Of a stretch of 64,000 bases of DNA, positions 16,047 to 25,125 are shown piece after piece. This stretch comes from Clostridium_S neuense. GTDB taxonomy: Bacteria > Bacillota > Clostridia > Clostridiales > Clostridiaceae. Position 1 is the stretch's first letter, and each line of letters begins with the position of its first letter. Both the position numbers and the translations under genes were made by a program. The stretch lies in NCBI RefSeq assembly GCF_045310695.1, contig NZ_JBJIAA010000003.1:124001-188000 (forward strand), in the 5' to 3' direction. The notes beneath the pieces are model-generated. The model was not told the DNA's origin and did not search any database. It saw only the letters and a list, made by a program, of their open reading frames with translations.

Positions 16047-16086
16047 TAGCAAAGAATATTAAACAGAGTAACTTTGCACAAGTATA

Positions 16087-16183
16087 GATAAACCGCTTCA
16101 ACTATTGAAATTTGTGTGCACGATAATCTTTTAAAAATTGGTATTTTGGAACATAAGTAGTTTAAGTTTTAAGGTGGTTTATC
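16087..16183 (+). repeat. Dispersed foldback repeat family 1, copy B
   Basis: Bounded by GATAAACCGCTT (16087-16098) and its near inverted copy AAGGTGGTTTATC (16171-16183). The interior includes GTGTGCACGATAAT and GGTATTTTGGAACATAAGTA, matching copies A, C1 and D. The terminal inverted repeats make it MITE-like. Confidence 0.7.
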
Positions 16184-16214
16184 TTTAGTAAAAGAGAAAA
16201 ATCATCTTTAAAAA

Positions 16215-16247
16215 GGCAAAATAAAAAGAGAGGAAAACCTCTCTTTT
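16215..16247 (-). terminator. Terminator of the zinc-ribbon gene
   Basis: AAAGAGAGG pairs with CCTCTCTTT around a TTTT loop, followed by TTATTTT on the minus strand. Confidence 0.8.
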
Positions 16248-16248
16248 G

Positions 16249-16422
16249 CTATCTAGAAAAATCTTTTTGGAAATTATTTCTTTTAGCTTTTCTTGCCTTT
16301 CTGCATTCAGGACATCTTACAGGATCGTTTTCAAATCCTTTCTCCTTATAAAATTCCTGTTCCCCTTCAGTAAAAGTAAATTCCTTTCCACAGTCTTTAC
16401 AAACAATTACCTTATCTGCCAT
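16249..16422 (-). CDS. Small zinc-ribbon protein (57 residues)
   Basis: The ATG at 16422 follows AAGGAGGA. The peptide has two CxxC knuckles, VCKDCGKEF at about 7-15 and RCPECRKARK at about 36-45, with an acidic-aromatic middle (FTEGEQEFYKEKGF) and a basic tail. This is the pattern of the zf-trcl (PF13451) 'probable zinc-ribbon' proteins common in Firmicutes, whose role is unknown. Four cysteines should hold one zinc ion. It has its own terminator and no operon partner. An overlapping plus-strand frame is a shadow of it. Confidence 0.85.
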   Translation of the reverse strand: MADKVIVCKDCGKEFTFTEGEQEFYKEKGFENDPVRCPECRKARKAKRNNFQKDFSR

Positions 16423-16747
16423 GATAAAATCCTCCTTAAACCATAGGAATAATTAATCTTGGACAAAGTTTCTATCTCCTATAAATTTAAGGAGTAAATA
16501 AAACAATACCTTGATAATTAACCTAATAATATAAAATATACTGATATTATATCATAAAATACATAAAATTCAATATAATAATAGTACAATTAATGGTAAA
16601 ATATTAATGGCGTAATAAAGGATTTTGGGATAAATTGTAGAAATTAATATAATACTATATTATATTAATGAGGTTATAATATAGTAAAAAATTGAGTACA
16701 TAGGATATGGTGAGGTGTTTATTCTGATTAAGAAGAGAGAGGATAAC

Positions 16748-17833
16748 ATGGAAAATCATGAAGAACTCTATGAGCAATATTTAAAGTTAAAACAAGAGTT
16801 TAGCACTTATCAAAATTTTGCTGAAAAGCAAATACAAATAATGAGTGAGAAAAATACAGAGTTAGAAAAAAAGCTAGATGTACTTGCTAATGTGGTAGAG
16901 GTAAGTAAATATATAAATTCTAACATAAGTGATGACAATTTGATACCAATGATTAATGATATGATTATAGGAATTTTAGGAGTTACATATTCAACAATAT
17001 ATTTAAGAGAGTCAGATGGAGATCTAATTGTTAAGGCCTGTAATGTTGAGGTGCCAAATTACAATATAATAGAAAACAAAATTTTTTCACTTCTTGGTTC
17101 AGAAGAGCCTATAGTTATAAATTCAAGAGAACCAATGTTTAATGAGTTTAAAAATAAACTTAACATACATTCAGTTATAGGTGTACCTATAACTTTGCGA
17201 GACAAATTTAGAGGGTATATAGTTGTTGAGCATACTCTATTTGATTTTTTTGGACATGGGCATATAAAATTTATATCAGCTATAGCGAACCAAATAGGTA
17301 TCGCTATAGAAAATAATATTCTTTATAAAAAGATTAAGGAAAATTCAATTAAGGATCCTTTACTTCCAATAAATAATAGAAAGCATTTTTTTGATATAAT
17401 AGAAGAAAAGGTGGCAAAATATCCTAAAAAGAGCTTTGCAATTGTAATGGTAGATATAGACCTTTTTAAGAGTTTTAACGATTCTTATGGACATCAATTT
17501 GGGGATAAAGTTTTAATAGAAACTGCAAGGGTATTATCTAAGAATATTGATCAAGAAAAGGATGAAATAGCAAGGTATGGTGGAGAGGAAATAGTAATTT
17601 ATATTGATGATGCAAGTTCTCATGATAAGGTTTTTAAAATTGTTGATGATATAAGAAGGAAACTTAGCAATAATGTAGTTAAATATGGTGGAATAGAAAA
17701 ATCAGTAACGGCAAGTTTTGGAATAAGCTATTACCCTGAAAATGGTGATACGGTTCAAAAGGTGTTAAATGTATCGGATTCTATGTTATATAAAGCTAAA
17801 AAATCTGGAAGGAATAAGGTAGTTTCAGCTTAA
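16748..17833 (+). CDS. GAF-GGDEF protein, putative diguanylate cyclase
   Basis: A 361-residue soluble signalling protein: an N-terminal coiled coil (about 1-45), a GAF sensor domain (about 55-185) and a GGDEF domain (about 200-360). The nucleotide-binding NDSYGHQFGD and the signature RYGGEEI are present. The last signature residue is Ile rather than Phe, but the catalytic Glu/Glu pair is kept, so cyclic di-GMP synthesis remains plausible. No RxxD inhibitory site is at the usual position. I start at ATG 16748, five bases after AGAGAGG, rather than the GTG eleven codons earlier. It lies directly before tyrS. Confidence 0.85.
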   Translation: MENHEELYEQYLKLKQEFSTYQNFAEKQIQIMSEKNTELEKKLDVLANVVEVSKYINSNISDDNLIPMINDMIIGILGVTYSTIYLRESDGDLIVKACNVEVPNYNIIENKIFSLLGSEEPIVINSREPMFNEFKNKLNIHSVIGVPITLRDKFRGYIVVEHTLFDFFGHGHIKFISAIANQIGIAIENNILYKKIKENSIKDPLLPINNRKHFFDIIEEKVAKYPKKSFAIVMVDIDLFKSFNDSYGHQFGDKVLIETARVLSKNIDQEKDEIARYGGEEIVIYIDDASSHDKVFKIVDDIRRKLSNNVVKYGGIEKSVTASFGISYYPENGDTVQKVLNVSDSMLYKAKKSGRNKVVSA

Positions 17834-17908
17834 AAGTTAAGATTTGAAATTTTTATAGTAGTATGATTTAATATATAAGTGAATGCATTAAAGGGAGTGG
17901 TATTTATT

Positions 17909-19132
17909 ATGGCAAATGTTCTTGACGAATTAATAGAGCGCGGATATATAAAACAATATACTCATGAAACAGAAATAAAGGAGTTACTTGAAAAAAAGAA
18001 GATAACTTTTTACATAGGATTTGATCCAACAGCAGACAGCCTTCATGTAGGACATTTTATAGCACTTATGCTTATGTCTCATATGCAGAAAGCAGGACAC
18101 AGACCTATTGTACTTATGGGTGGCGGAACTGCAATGGTAGGCGATCCAAGCGGTAAAACTGATATGAGAAAGATGCTTACAAGGGAAGAAATTGAAAGTA
18201 ATGTTTCAAATATAAAGAAGCAGATGCAAAAGTTTATAGACTTTAGTGATGGTAAAGCAATTCTTGCTAATAATGCCGATTGGCTAATGCGATTAAATTA
18301 TATAGAATTTTTAAGGGATATTGGAGTTCATTTTTCAGTTAATAAAATGCTTACAGCAGAATGTTTTAAACAGAGAATGGAAAAAGGTCTTTCTTTTCTT
18401 GAATTTAATTATATGCTTATGCAAGGATATGATTTTTATAGATTAAATAAAGATTATGATTGTATAATGGAACTTGGTGGAGATGATCAATGGTCTAACA
18501 TGATAGCAGGAGTAGAACTTGTAAGAAGAAAAGAGAATAAACCTGCTTATGCAATGACTTGCTCTCTTCTAACAAATAGTGAAGGCAAAAAGATGGGTAA
18601 GACTGAAAAAGGAGCATTATGGCTTGATCCGAAGAAAACATCACCATACGATTTTTATCAGTATTGGAGAAATGTGAATGATTCTGATGTTGGAAAATGC
18701 CTAGCAATGCTTACATTTTTACCTATGGATGAGGTTAGAAGACTTTCTGCACTTCAAGATAAAGAAATAAATGAAGCAAAGAAGGTTTTAGCATATGAGG
18801 TGACAAAGCTTGTTCATGGAGAAGAAGAGGCTAAAAAAGCGGCTAGTGCCTCTGAAGCTTTATTTGGCAGTGGAAGCAATATGGATAACGTTCCTGTAGT
18901 TTATATACCAAAAGATATGGAAAATGCTGCTATACTTGAGGTTATGGTGTATACTAAAATACTTCCATCAAAAGGTGAAGGTAGAAGGCTTATTCAACAA
19001 GGAGGCCTTACTCTAAATGATAATAAAGTTGAAGATTTCAATAGAACTCTTTCAGAGGAAGATTTCAAGGATAATGGATATGCAATAATTAAAAAAGGAA
19101 AGAAAAAGTTCTTTAAGTTAATTATTAAATAG
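17909..19132 (+). CDS. tyrS: Tyrosyl-tRNA synthetase
   Basis: Class I synthetase, 407 residues. FDPTADSLHVGH near residue 40 holds the HIGH-type motif, GDPSGK follows, the tyrosine pocket includes QGYD...GGDDQW, and KMGKT near residue 228 is the KMSKS loop. A C-terminal S4 domain (SKGEGRRLIQQGG) binds tRNA. ATG 17909 follows GGGAGTGG; a GTG ten codons upstream lacks a ribosome site. Unlike metG, leuS and cysE in this window, no T-box fits in the 75 bases before it, so it is either constitutive or transcribed from the upstream gene. Confidence 0.95.
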   Translation: MANVLDELIERGYIKQYTHETEIKELLEKKKITFYIGFDPTADSLHVGHFIALMLMSHMQKAGHRPIVLMGGGTAMVGDPSGKTDMRKMLTREEIESNVSNIKKQMQKFIDFSDGKAILANNADWLMRLNYIEFLRDIGVHFSVNKMLTAECFKQRMEKGLSFLEFNYMLMQGYDFYRLNKDYDCIMELGGDDQWSNMIAGVELVRRKENKPAYAMTCSLLTNSEGKKMGKTEKGALWLDPKKTSPYDFYQYWRNVNDSDVGKCLAMLTFLPMDEVRRLSALQDKEINEAKKVLAYEVTKLVHGEEEAKKAASASEALFGSGSNMDNVPVVYIPKDMENAAILEVMVYTKILPSKGEGRRLIQQGGLTLNDNKVEDFNRTLSEEDFKDNGYAIIKKGKKKFFKLIIK

Positions 19133-19143
19133 AAGATATTAAT

Positions 19144-19183
19144 TAAGGAATAGTATTGCATCATACTATTCCTTAAATTTTAT
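19144..19183 (+). terminator. tyrS terminator
   Basis: AAGGAATAGTAT pairs with ATACTATTCCTT, followed by AAATTTTAT. Confidence 0.8.
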
Positions 19184-19323
19184 ATTATTTTAACAAAAAT
19201 GTTTGTAAAAAGGGTATTGATTGTATTGATATTATTTACGATAATAAGCTTAGGTAATTAAGAATAAGCTGCCTTAAAACAAAATAAGGTAAGATGCTTA
19301 TAATAGTTTTAGGGGTGAGTGTT

Positions 19324-21270
19324 TTGGCAAATGTTTCAAATGTAAATAGTTATTCTAGTAAGGACAATTTATCGACGACTAAGAAAATTTCTTTTGATAT
19401 AGGTGAAGTTTTTACAGCACAGGTTTTGGGAGCAGATACTGAATCGGGAGAGGTTGTTTTAAGAACTTCAGATGGTTGGAAATTTGATGCTAAAGTTGAA
19501 AATTTCAATCAAATGGACAGCTTTAGTGGTAATGGTAAGTTCGTGGTTGATGGTGTTAAAGATGGAAAAGTAATAATAAAACTTTTAGACATGCAAGAAA
19601 AAAAACCGGATGATAAACAAATAATAAATGAAGAATTACTTAAAGATTTAGGACTTACAAATTCAAAAGAAAATATTGATTTATTAAAAACACTAATCGA
19701 ACATAATATGCCTCTAACTCAGGAAAATATATCAAAAATGAAAACTATAATTGATTTTAAAAGGGATTTAAATGATGATTCCAATAAAGCAAATGAATTT
19801 ATATCTAAATTTCTTGAAAATAAAAATATAGATATAAAGAGTGAAGAAGGGCAAACAATTTATAGCAAATTAAAGGATTTCTTTCAAGAATTAAAAAATT
19901 TAACTTCAGAAGATATACTTACTTTTTTTGAGAATAAACTTGAATTAAATGAAAATAACATAAAAAGTTTTAATAAGCTTTTTAAAGGAGAAGGTTCATT
20001 ATATAAGGAACTAGAAAATATAGACAAGTCAGTAAATAATAATTTAAAACGCACTGATAATTTAAAAAACTATCCAAATGATAGTAGTGTAAAAAATACA
20101 AATAGTATTAAAAATGAAGAAATGGCAGAAAATATTTCTGAGGCTATTAAAAATCACAATAAAAATGTAGAAACTAACAGCGAAAAGCTTGAAGCTAATA
20201 TCAAGCCTAATTCTAATATAGATAAAGGTGAGAACTCAAAAAAAATTAATTCAGAAGAAATTATAAAGTTAATTAATAATTCAAATGAAAATATTAGTGC
20301 AGATAAAAAAACTAATTTAATTAACAATATAAAAACATTAGATAGTTTAAGAAAAATCGTTGAGAATTCTGGCAACAAGAATGAGACTATTTTTAATAGC
20401 GGTAATGATGTAGTCGCTGAAAAAATTAAAAATTATATACTTGAAAATGCAAAAGATTTACAAAATATAAGTGGTAAAGACGTAATAAAACAGGTAATGA
20501 GCAATATTGAAGGAAATTTAAAGCTTAGCGATGAAAATGCAAATGATATTTTAAAAGCTCTTCAAAGTTTAGATGGTAAAGAGGGAAGCAAAAGCATAAT
20601 TGAAAAAAATATAGTTGAAAGTAGTGCAAATAATGTTAAGCTTGAAGAAACAGCAAAATTAATAAAGAACTTAGTTAATACAAACAATATCGATAAAGTA
20701 CAAGCTAATTCAGCCCAAAATGTTAAGGAACAGATAAATTTAAAAATAGAGAATATGAAAGATTTTATAAGTAATTTAATTGATGCAAATAAGGGTGATA
20801 ATAGCAGTTTAAGCCAAAAAGTATATGAAATCATAAAAAATAATATAAATGACTTTAAAGTATTTAATAATATAAGTAATGAGTACTATTATATGGACAT
20901 ACCAGTGACCAATAATCAAAATGATTATAAGTGTAAACTAATAATTAAGGATGATAGAAAATCTGGGAAAAAAGTAGATAGTAAGAATGTAAAGCTGGTT
21001 ACTTCTGTAAAAACCGTTAACATGGGTGTTGTAGATGCGTATGTAAGGGTCTTTGATAATAATATGAATGTAAATTTGAAGTGCGAAAAGCAGTGGGTTA
21101 AAATTTTTAATAGAACTAAAGACACTATAATTGGTAAAATATCAAATATGGGATATAATATTAATATGAGTGTAGATAAAAAAGAAGATAAAGAAGAAGT
21201 AGATATAGTTAGTTGCAGAAGCTTTTTTAATGACAATAGTTCTTACAGCAAAATAGATGTAAGAGTATAG
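19324..21270 (+). CDS. Flagellar hook-length-control-like protein (YlqG/FliK-like)
   Basis: A long, highly charged, Asn/Lys-rich protein (about 648 residues). The first 90 residues fold as a beta-rich domain (FTAQVLGADTESGEVVLRTSDGW), the middle 450 are low-complexity helix, and the last 120 (FNNISNEYYYMDIPV, VDAYVRVFDNNMNVNLKCE) resemble the FliK C-terminal domain. A FlhB C-terminal-like gene follows within 40 bases, as in the B. subtilis ylqG-ylqH pair, and FliK and FlhB interact. I prefer the TTG at 19324 behind AGGGGTGAG; the ATG at 19294 would add a hydrophobic leader but has no ribosome site. Function outside flagella is open. Confidence 0.6.
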   Translation: MANVSNVNSYSSKDNLSTTKKISFDIGEVFTAQVLGADTESGEVVLRTSDGWKFDAKVENFNQMDSFSGNGKFVVDGVKDGKVIIKLLDMQEKKPDDKQIINEELLKDLGLTNSKENIDLLKTLIEHNMPLTQENISKMKTIIDFKRDLNDDSNKANEFISKFLENKNIDIKSEEGQTIYSKLKDFFQELKNLTSEDILTFFENKLELNENNIKSFNKLFKGEGSLYKELENIDKSVNNNLKRTDNLKNYPNDSSVKNTNSIKNEEMAENISEAIKNHNKNVETNSEKLEANIKPNSNIDKGENSKKINSEEIIKLINNSNENISADKKTNLINNIKTLDSLRKIVENSGNKNETIFNSGNDVVAEKIKNYILENAKDLQNISGKDVIKQVMSNIEGNLKLSDENANDILKALQSLDGKEGSKSIIEKNIVESSANNVKLEETAKLIKNLVNTNNIDKVQANSAQNVKEQINLKIENMKDFISNLIDANKGDNSSLSQKVYEIIKNNINDFKVFNNISNEYYYMDIPVTNNQNDYKCKLIIKDDRKSGKKVDSKNVKLVTSVKTVNMGVVDAYVRVFDNNMNVNLKCEKQWVKIFNRTKDTIIGKISNMGYNINMSVDKKEDKEEVDIVSCRSFFNDNSSYSKIDVRV

Positions 21271-21305
21271 CAATTATTATGCATTGCATATAATGGGGTG
21301 ATTTT

Positions 21306-21572
21306 ATGGAGAAGGAAAGAAAGAAGGCAGCAGCATTAAAATATGAAGTTGGATACAAAGCTCCTATTGTCACCGCTGTGGGAATGGGGTTTATTGCCGA
21401 TAAAATAGTTGAAAAAGCTGCTGAAAATGAAGTGCCAATTGTATATAATAAAGAACTTGCAAATTTACTCTCAAATGTTGAGGTTGGGACTAATATACCT
21501 TATGAATTATATGATGTAGTGGCTGAAATAATTGGATATATTATGGATATAGACAGTGATGTAGGAAGGTGA
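21306..21572 (+). CDS. FlhB C-terminal-domain-like protein (YlqH type)
   Basis: An 88-residue protein equivalent to the cytoplasmic C-terminal domain of FlhB/YscU, without the membrane part. ALKYEVGYKAPIVTAVGMG and VPIVYNKELANLLSNVEVG follow the FlhB_C pattern, but the autocleavage NPTH loop is replaced around APIVTA. In full-length FlhB this domain switches export specificity together with FliK. The ATG follows GGGGTG. It sits between the FliK-like gene and a phosphoesterase, which starts four bases after its stop, so the three form an operon. Confidence 0.8.
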   Translation: MEKERKKAAALKYEVGYKAPIVTAVGMGFIADKIVEKAAENEVPIVYNKELANLLSNVEVGTNIPYELYDVVAEIIGYIMDIDSDVGR

Positions 21573-21576
21573 ATAA

Positions 21577-22272
21577 ATGGCTTTATATGCAATATCAGAT
21601 TTACATTTGGATTTTAGTGGTGATAAGCCTATGAATGTATTTGGTCAGTTTTGGGATAAACATGATGAAAAAATAAAAAATAATTGGCTTAATCATATAA
21701 AAGATGAAGACACTGTTCTTATTGCAGGGGATATATCTTGGTCTATTAATATTGAAGATGGCAAAAAAGACCTTGATTGGGTACATGAGCTTCCAGGAAG
21801 AAAGATAATTTCTAAAGGGAATCATGATTACTGGTGGACAAGTATAAATAAATTAAATAATATGTACGAAAAAATCTCTTTTATACAAAATAATTTTTTT
21901 ACCTATAAAGATTATGCTATTTGTGGAACAAGAGGATGGATAAGTAGGGACTTTGATGGGTTTGATGAGCATGATGATAAAATATATAATAGAGAGATAT
22001 TAAGACTTAAATTATCCTTAGATTCAGCAGTAAAGGCCGGATATAATAAAATTATAGTTATGATTCATTATCCACCATTTAACGATAAGTACGAGGATTC
22101 AGAATTTACAGATGTAGTAGAAAGCTATGGAGTTGAAAAAGTTATTTATGGACATATTCATGGGCCAGCTTTAAAAAATGTAAATGGCTATTTTGTTAAA
22201 AATAATGTGGAATATATATTGACATCATGTGATTATCTTAATTTTGAACCAATAGAAATAAAGCTAGTTTGA
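21577..22272 (+). CDS. Calcineurin-like metallophosphoesterase
   Basis: A 231-residue cytoplasmic phosphoesterase. The di-metal motifs are all visible: SDLHLD near residue 7, AGDISW near 51, KGNHDYWW near 79, a conserved His in MIHYPPF near 163, and GHIHG near 195. It matches a conserved Firmicute group of small phosphoesterases with unknown substrates. The ATG follows AAGGTG and starts four bases after the FlhB-like gene ends. A shared terminator with the converging chemoreceptor gene lies across the stop. Confidence 0.88.
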   Translation: MALYAISDLHLDFSGDKPMNVFGQFWDKHDEKIKNNWLNHIKDEDTVLIAGDISWSINIEDGKKDLDWVHELPGRKIISKGNHDYWWTSINKLNNMYEKISFIQNNFFTYKDYAICGTRGWISRDFDGFDEHDDKIYNREILRLKLSLDSAVKAGYNKIIVMIHYPPFNDKYEDSEFTDVVESYGVEKVIYGHIHGPALKNVNGYFVKNNVEYILTSCDYLNFEPIEIKLV

Positions 22273-22286
22273 TACTAGCTTTATTT
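22256..22286. terminator. Bidirectional terminator between phosphoesterase and chemoreceptor
   Basis: AATAAAGCTAGT pairs with ACTAGCTTTATT around a four-base loop, T-rich on both strands. It overlaps both stop codons. Confidence 0.75.
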
Positions 22287-23249
22287 TATATTAGCTTTTA
22301 AATTCTTTGCATATGTATTTAAATCAATTACATCAGAATTTTGAGTGTCTAATTTGCTTGAGATTTCAGAAAATAACCCATCAACTGTAGAAGCTGCATT
22401 TGATATATTATTTACACCATTATACAGTATTTCCTTTTTACTCATAAAATCAGAAAGTGAGTCACAGGCATTTGAAGTTTCTGAAGCAGAATAATCAATT
22501 GAAGATTTTATTGATGATAAAGTTTCTTTTGTTCCAGCTATAGTAGTATTTTGAGTTTCAATACTATTTTCTGCTGATGACATAGAAGTAGATGCATTCA
22601 TTATGTCATTTTTTATTTCACCTAATATTTTTGTGCTGTTTTCAACTGCTGATTTTGTGTTTTCAGCTAATTTTCTTATTTCATCAGCAACAACTCCAAA
22701 TCCTTTTCCAGCTTCCCCTGCTCTTGCAGCTTCAATAGCGGCGTTTAATGCTAGTAAATTAGTTTGTTCTGCTATTTCGCTTATAGAATCTGTTATAAGG
22801 TTAACCGATTCTATTTTTGACACCATATCATTAACTATAGATGAAGATGTTTTAAAAATAGTTTCGAATTCACTTAAAGATGAATTTAATATTTCTGCAC
22901 TTTTAAGTCCGTTATCGGCTAAAGAATTACTTGATGATATTGCTTCATGAACATTTTTAATTTTTTCAGATAAATCACTGATATTTTTACCAAAGTTATC
23001 TAAGATTGAAAGCATATCTGACATATTATTTTTTTTAGTTTCGTTTAATGAAGCAAGTTTATCAAATGATGAAGCTATGGATGAATGGTTAGATGAAACT
23101 TTTTCACTGCTTGCACAAAGTTCATCTACAGTTTTATTTAGTGCACTATTGAAAGACGCTTCAGCTTTAGGTGTTTCGATATCCTTTTCTACAGGTGTTG
23201 GTTCTTGCAAATTCGAAGATTCATGTGTTGAATTTTTTTTAAAAAACAT
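22281..23249 (-). CDS. Soluble methyl-accepting chemotaxis protein
   Basis: A 322-residue cytoplasmic chemoreceptor with no membrane helix and no recognisable sensor domain. The kinase-control hairpin tip is intact: EQTNLLALNAAIEAARAGE...GFGVVADEIRKLAE near residues 165-200. The rest is Ser/Asn-rich coiled coil. Such short soluble receptors couple internal signals to CheA/CheW. I start at ATG 23249, six bases after GGGGTG; the GTG three codons earlier overlaps that ribosome site. No other chemotaxis gene is adjacent. Confidence 0.9.
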   Translation of the reverse strand: MFFKKNSTHESSNLQEPTPVEKDIETPKAEASFNSALNKTVDELCASSEKVSSNHSSIASSFDKLASLNETKKNNMSDMLSILDNFGKNISDLSEKIKNVHEAISSSNSLADNGLKSAEILNSSLSEFETIFKTSSSIVNDMVSKIESVNLITDSISEIAEQTNLLALNAAIEAARAGEAGKGFGVVADEIRKLAENTKSAVENSTKILGEIKNDIMNASTSMSSAENSIETQNTTIAGTKETLSSIKSSIDYSASETSNACDSLSDFMSKKEILYNGVNNISNAASTVDGLFSEISSKLDTQNSDVIDLNTYAKNLKANIK

Positions 23250-23322
23250 AGTTTTCACCCCAAATTATTATTTTATCTCTTATAAAATACTCGTATAATA
23301 AAATATAAACTGAATGGTCTCA

Positions 23323-24096
23323 CTAGAAGAATTTTGAAAAAATACCCTTCTTTTTTTCGTCATTTAAGGTATCTTCATCTGTTAAATTAGTTTCGTTTTT
23401 AGGAGATGATTTAATTAAGTCTTTTTGATCCCTAATTTTATTTTTTAATTTTTGAGGAGCGTTAGTCTCACCAATTACTCTTCCGAACCATAGTAGAGCT
23501 TGGTCGTCATCACCAATTCGTCTATTTAGTTCTCCTATTAAATACATCATTGTAAATTTGTCCATTCCATATATAGGAAACCTTTCGCTAAAATAAGCTT
23601 TGTTAAACTCGTCAATTGAATTTTTTATATAAGAAATTTCAAGTTTAGAGTTTCCCAGTATACGATACATCCAGGCGATTTTTAAGCAGTTCATTGCCTT
23701 GCAGCTGCTTTTGGCATCTATTGTTACATAATTCAATAGAGAAATCTTAAATCGTTCTATTGCTGTGTTTACATTATAAACTTCTGGATAATTTTTAGCA
23801 TGCCATTTTATAGATATTTTATCCATAACAAGCTGTTTTTGGGACTCTCGTATTTTATTGAAATCAGTTTTCATTGCAGCATATCCACATACGTTGCAAA
23901 GCCAAACATCATAAAAGTACGGATTTATATTTTTATATTCATAACAGAAATCACTATCTTGTTTTAAAATTCTATAAGAAGATTTTTTTATAGCTCTTGC
24001 TTTAAATATACTTCCACAAACAGGACATGTTATAGTTTTATCGTATAGGTAAATCAATTGATCATTGTCATTTTTTGCATTCATATTATTGTCCAC
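23323..24096 (-). CDS. DUF2225 family protein
   Basis: A 257-residue protein of the DUF2225 family (Firmicutes, unknown role). Two CxxC pairs, TCPVCGSIF near residue 24 and LCNVCGYAA near 67, suggest a zinc site. The C-terminal half is helical with TPR-like repeats (AMNCLKIAWMYRILG, MMYLIGELNRRIG, ALLWFGRVIGE). It starts at a GTG behind GAGGTG. It is a single gene, divergent from relQ. Confidence 0.8.
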   Translation of the reverse strand: MDNNMNAKNDNDQLIYLYDKTITCPVCGSIFKARAIKKSSYRILKQDSDFCYEYKNINPYFYDVWLCNVCGYAAMKTDFNKIRESQKQLVMDKISIKWHAKNYPEVYNVNTAIERFKISLLNYVTIDAKSSCKAMNCLKIAWMYRILGNSKLEISYIKNSIDEFNKAYFSERFPIYGMDKFTMMYLIGELNRRIGDDDQALLWFGRVIGETNAPQKLKNKIRDQKDLIKSSPKNETNLTDEDTLNDEKKKGIFSKFF

Positions 24097-24322
24097 AAAA
24101 TCACCTCATCAAATAAACTACATAATAAATTATTATGTAGAAAGTACAGTACATAATATTATTATAACAAAAAATAACTTATATGCCACAAGTTTTTATA
24201 GTGAATCCAGTATTTTTTTTATATATATAATTTTATATTTAATCTCATTGAAAAAATTATTTATGTATTATAATATATTATAGGTATTTATTTAATATTT
24301 GTTTAAAAGGGAGAAAAATTAT

Positions 24323-25111
24323 ATGGCAAAATTTGAATGGAAGGCATTTTTAATACCTTATGAGCAGGCAGTAGAAGAATTGAAAGTTAAATTTAAAAGT
24401 ATAAGAAAAGAGTATAGAAGAAGAAATGAATATTCACCAATAGAATTTGTTACAGGTAGAGTAAAGGAGATTTCTAGTATATTAGAAAAGGCTAATAAAT
24501 TTAATATTCCTATGGATAGAATAGGGTATGAAATGGAGGATATAACTGGCATAAGGATAATGTGTCAGTTTGTTGATGATATAAATAAAGTTGTAAACAT
24601 AATACGTGGAAGAAAAGATATGCAAATAATGTATGAGAAGGATTACGTCGCTAATGTTAAAAAAAGTGGATATAGAAGTTATCATATGGTTATAAAATAT
24701 CCAATAAATATGGCAGATGGCCCAAAAGAAATACTTGCGGAACTTCAAATAAGAACTTTGGCAATGAATTTTTGGGCGACTATAGAGCATTCACTGAATT
24801 ATAAATACAAGCAGGATATTCCTGAAAATATAAAGGCAAAATTAAAAAGGGCTGCAGATGCTGCATTTCAATTAGATGAGCAAATGCTTGAAATAAAAGA
24901 TGAAATTATGGATGCACAAAAATTATTTGAAATAAAATCAAGCCTTATTTCTAACATTATAAATAATATTTCTCTTATTTCGTCAACAGGTAAAATTTCA
25001 GATGCTTTAAGATTTAGAAGCAAGCTTAATTTACTTATAGAAAAAGGAGAGGTAAATGAGTTAAATAATTTATTGAAGGATACTGAAAAATCCCTTCGTA
25101 CTAATAAATAA
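24323..25111 (+). CDS. relQ: Small alarmone synthetase RelQ
   Basis: A (p)ppGpp synthetase without a hydrolase domain, 262 residues. It matches B. subtilis YjbM/RelQ closely: FLIPYEQAVEELK at the N terminus, SPIEFVTGRVK, the G-loop region DITGIRIMCQFVDD, KSGYRSYHM, and EIQIRT-type LQIRTLAMNFWATIEHSLNYKY. The C terminus is about 50 residues longer than YjbM and helical. ATG 24323 follows AAGGGAG. It makes the stringent-response alarmone independently of the ribosome, typically under stress. It is a single gene. Confidence 0.92.
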   Translation: MAKFEWKAFLIPYEQAVEELKVKFKSIRKEYRRRNEYSPIEFVTGRVKEISSILEKANKFNIPMDRIGYEMEDITGIRIMCQFVDDINKVVNIIRGRKDMQIMYEKDYVANVKKSGYRSYHMVIKYPINMADGPKEILAELQIRTLAMNFWATIEHSLNYKYKQDIPENIKAKLKRAADAAFQLDEQMLEIKDEIMDAQKLFEIKSSLISNIINNISLISSTGKISDALRFRSKLNLLIEKGEVNELNNLLKDTEKSLRTNK

Positions 25112-25125
25112 GTAGTAGTTGAGTT

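Noticed and set aside
16246..16446. Plus-strand 66-codon frame
   Set aside because: Antisense to the zinc-ribbon gene, whose CxxC pairs and ribosome site are clear.
22603..22950. Plus-strand 115-codon frame
   Set aside because: Antisense to the chemoreceptor signalling domain; codon pattern is a mirror of the Ala/Ser-rich receptor.
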